A DNA stretch of 6,295 nucleotides from Fibrobacter sp. (lineage in GTDB: Bacteria > Fibrobacterota > Fibrobacteria > Fibrobacterales > Fibrobacteraceae), in NCBI GenBank assembly GCA_016295375.1, contig JAEDLI010000121.1, forward strand, positions 1 through 6,295, written 5' to 3'. The translations under genes and the position numbers were made by a program. Within the stretch, counting starts at the first letter, position 1; every line of letters starts with the position of its first letter. This document shows positions 5,753 to 6,295 of this stretch, piece after piece. The notes under the pieces are model-generated. The model did no database searches, was not told where the DNA came from, and saw only the letters and a program-made list of their open reading frames with translations.

Positions 5753-6112
5753 TTAGTTTTTGCCCACCATGGCGAGGCACTTTTCCAGGGGATGCCTGGT
5801 CTTTTCGCCGGTAGCTTCGCAGGAGGTCTTTTGTTCGGTGTCTTTGACGAACTTAGTGACGGCGACTCTCTTGCCGTCGACGAGGAACTCGAAGTTTCCG
5901 TGCTTCATGCCCTTGTGACAGGCGCCGGTTACATCTAGGGCAAGGCCGTTGGCGTCGGTGAAGTGCCACTGGGCGTGCTTCATGTGGAGACCGGTGCAGT
6001 CCAGGGGTGCATTCTGCTGTTCGGTGGTCTGGGTCTTGGCAAAATGGCCGCCGCAGGCCGTGAGGGAGAGGGCCGCAAGGGCCAAAATGGGGAGTAGGAT
6101 TATTTTCTTCAT
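5753..6112 (-). CDS. Small cysteine-containing lipoprotein with a MORN-like stretch
   Basis: A 119-residue predicted lipoprotein (M-K-K-I-I-L-L, lipobox L-T-A-C with Cys20). Four more cysteines (39, 65, 98, 112) suggest two disulfides in the mature, extracytoplasmic domain. Residues 62-90 contain K-G-M-K-H-G-N-F-E-F followed by D-G-K-R-V-A-V-T-K-F, which resembles a MORN/YwqK-type repeat (G-x-x-H-G, aromatic strand, G-K). Only one unit is clear, so this is a similarity in pattern, not a firm family call. The ATG is preceded by TATATT ending 8 bases upstream and has no Shine-Dalgarno sequence, so a leaderless transcript is predicted. It ends at a strong intrinsic terminator and is divergent from the RNA methyltransferase gene. 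Role unknown. Confidence 0.87.
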   Translation of the reverse strand: MKKIILLPILALAALSLTACGGHFAKTQTTEQQNAPLDCTGLHMKHAQWHFTDANGLALDVTGACHKGMKHGNFEFLVDGKRVAVTKFVKDTEQKTSCEATGEKTRHPLEKCLAMVGKN

Positions 6113-6120
6113 AATGCAGT

Positions 6121-6126
6121 AATATA
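6121..6126 (-). promoter_or_regulatory. -10 element of lipoprotein gene 5753-6112
   Basis: TATATT on the minus strand ends 8 bases before the ATG at 6112. No -35 of the TTG type is seen at 16-19 bases, but an A-rich stretch (7 consecutive A on the minus strand) lies just upstream. The expected transcription start falls at or within a base or two of the start codon. Confidence 0.6.
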
Positions 6127-6165
6127 GGTTTATTTTTTTGCAGAAGGAAGAGCAGGACGCAGGGA

Positions 6166-6174
6166 TGCTATATT
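6166..6174 (+). promoter_or_regulatory. Extended -10 promoter of the RNA methyltransferase gene
   Basis: TGCTATATT is an extended -10 (TGn plus hexamer). It ends 6 bases before the GTG start at 6181, with no -35 match at normal spacing and no Shine-Dalgarno sequence between it and the start. Confidence 0.55.
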
Positions 6175-6180
6175 TTCTCC

Positions 6181-6295
6181 GTGATTTGTGAACTTTCCAT
6201 AGAAAAACTGGTGCAGGGGGGCGAGGGACTTGCCCGCCTGGACGACGGTCGCGTGTGTTTTGTGCGGGGAGGACTCCCCGGGGAACGCTGCCGGG
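6181..6295 (+). CDS. N-terminus of a TRAM-domain RNA (uracil-5-)methyltransferase, TrmA/RlmC/RlmD family (3' end outside window)
   Basis: Thirty-eight codons are visible from GTG to the right edge. The translation contains L-S-I-E-K-L-V-Q-G-G-E-G-L-A-R-L-D-D-G-R, then V-R-G-G-L-P-G-E-R, which is the N-terminal TRAM beta-barrel pattern of this family (I-E-K-L-x-x-G-G-x-G-x-A-R, then P-G-E). Family members use S-adenosylmethionine to methylate C5 of uridine in tRNA or 23S rRNA; the catalytic domain and iron-sulfur cysteines would lie outside the window. The upstream frame has no in-frame ATG, GTG or TTG close by, so GTG at 6181 is the likely start, though it lacks a Shine-Dalgarno sequence. Which member of the family it is cannot be decided here. 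Confidence 0.78.
   Translation, partial: MICELSIEKLVQGGEGLARLDDGRVCFVRGGLPGERCR

Overview
The window most likely comes from Fibrobacter or a close relative in the Fibrobacterota. The evidence is its density of short type II lipoproteins with acidic, serine-rich tethers just after the lipidated cysteine (C-S-D-D-S-S-S-S, C-G-D-D-S-S-S-G), a poly-serine tail on another lipoprotein, and TATATT-type -10 boxes very close to start codons. This assignment rests on sequence style, not on a database match.

Layout. Nine genes are visible and coding is dense. (1) Positions 1-2894, minus strand: three consecutive lipoprotein genes, translationally coupled by overlaps of 4 and 8 bases. The last runs off the left edge. 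All three carry Ig/PKD/Fn3-like beta-sandwich segments and a recurrent D-T-L tripeptide. (2) Positions 2924-3958, plus strand: a divergent operon of xseB (exonuclease VII small subunit) and, 6 bases later from a TTG start, an oligopeptide/dipeptide-type ABC transporter ATPase with no permease or binding protein alongside. (3) Positions 3964-5627, minus strand: two lipoproteins of unknown function with separate promoters. The intrinsic terminator of the upstream one overlaps the promoter of the downstream one. (4) Positions 5753-6112, minus strand: a small cysteine-containing lipoprotein with a MORN-like stretch and a clear terminator. (5) Position 6181 to the right edge, plus strand: the N-terminal TRAM region of a TrmA/RlmC/RlmD-family RNA (uracil-5-)methyltransferase.

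How it works together. Six of nine products are predicted lipoproteins of the envelope. They sit between housekeeping or transport genes (xseB, ABC ATPase, RNA methyltransferase) with no obvious pathway link. The clearest system-level signal is regulatory. Genes lacking a Shine-Dalgarno sequence have a TATATT (or TACATT) hexamer ending 6-8 bases before the start codon, which predicts leaderless or nearly leaderless mRNAs. Genes inside the lipoprotein operon, or with longer leaders, have clear GGAGG-type sites. I see no CRISPR array, mobile element, tRNA or rRNA, and no stretch over 300 bases without a gene.
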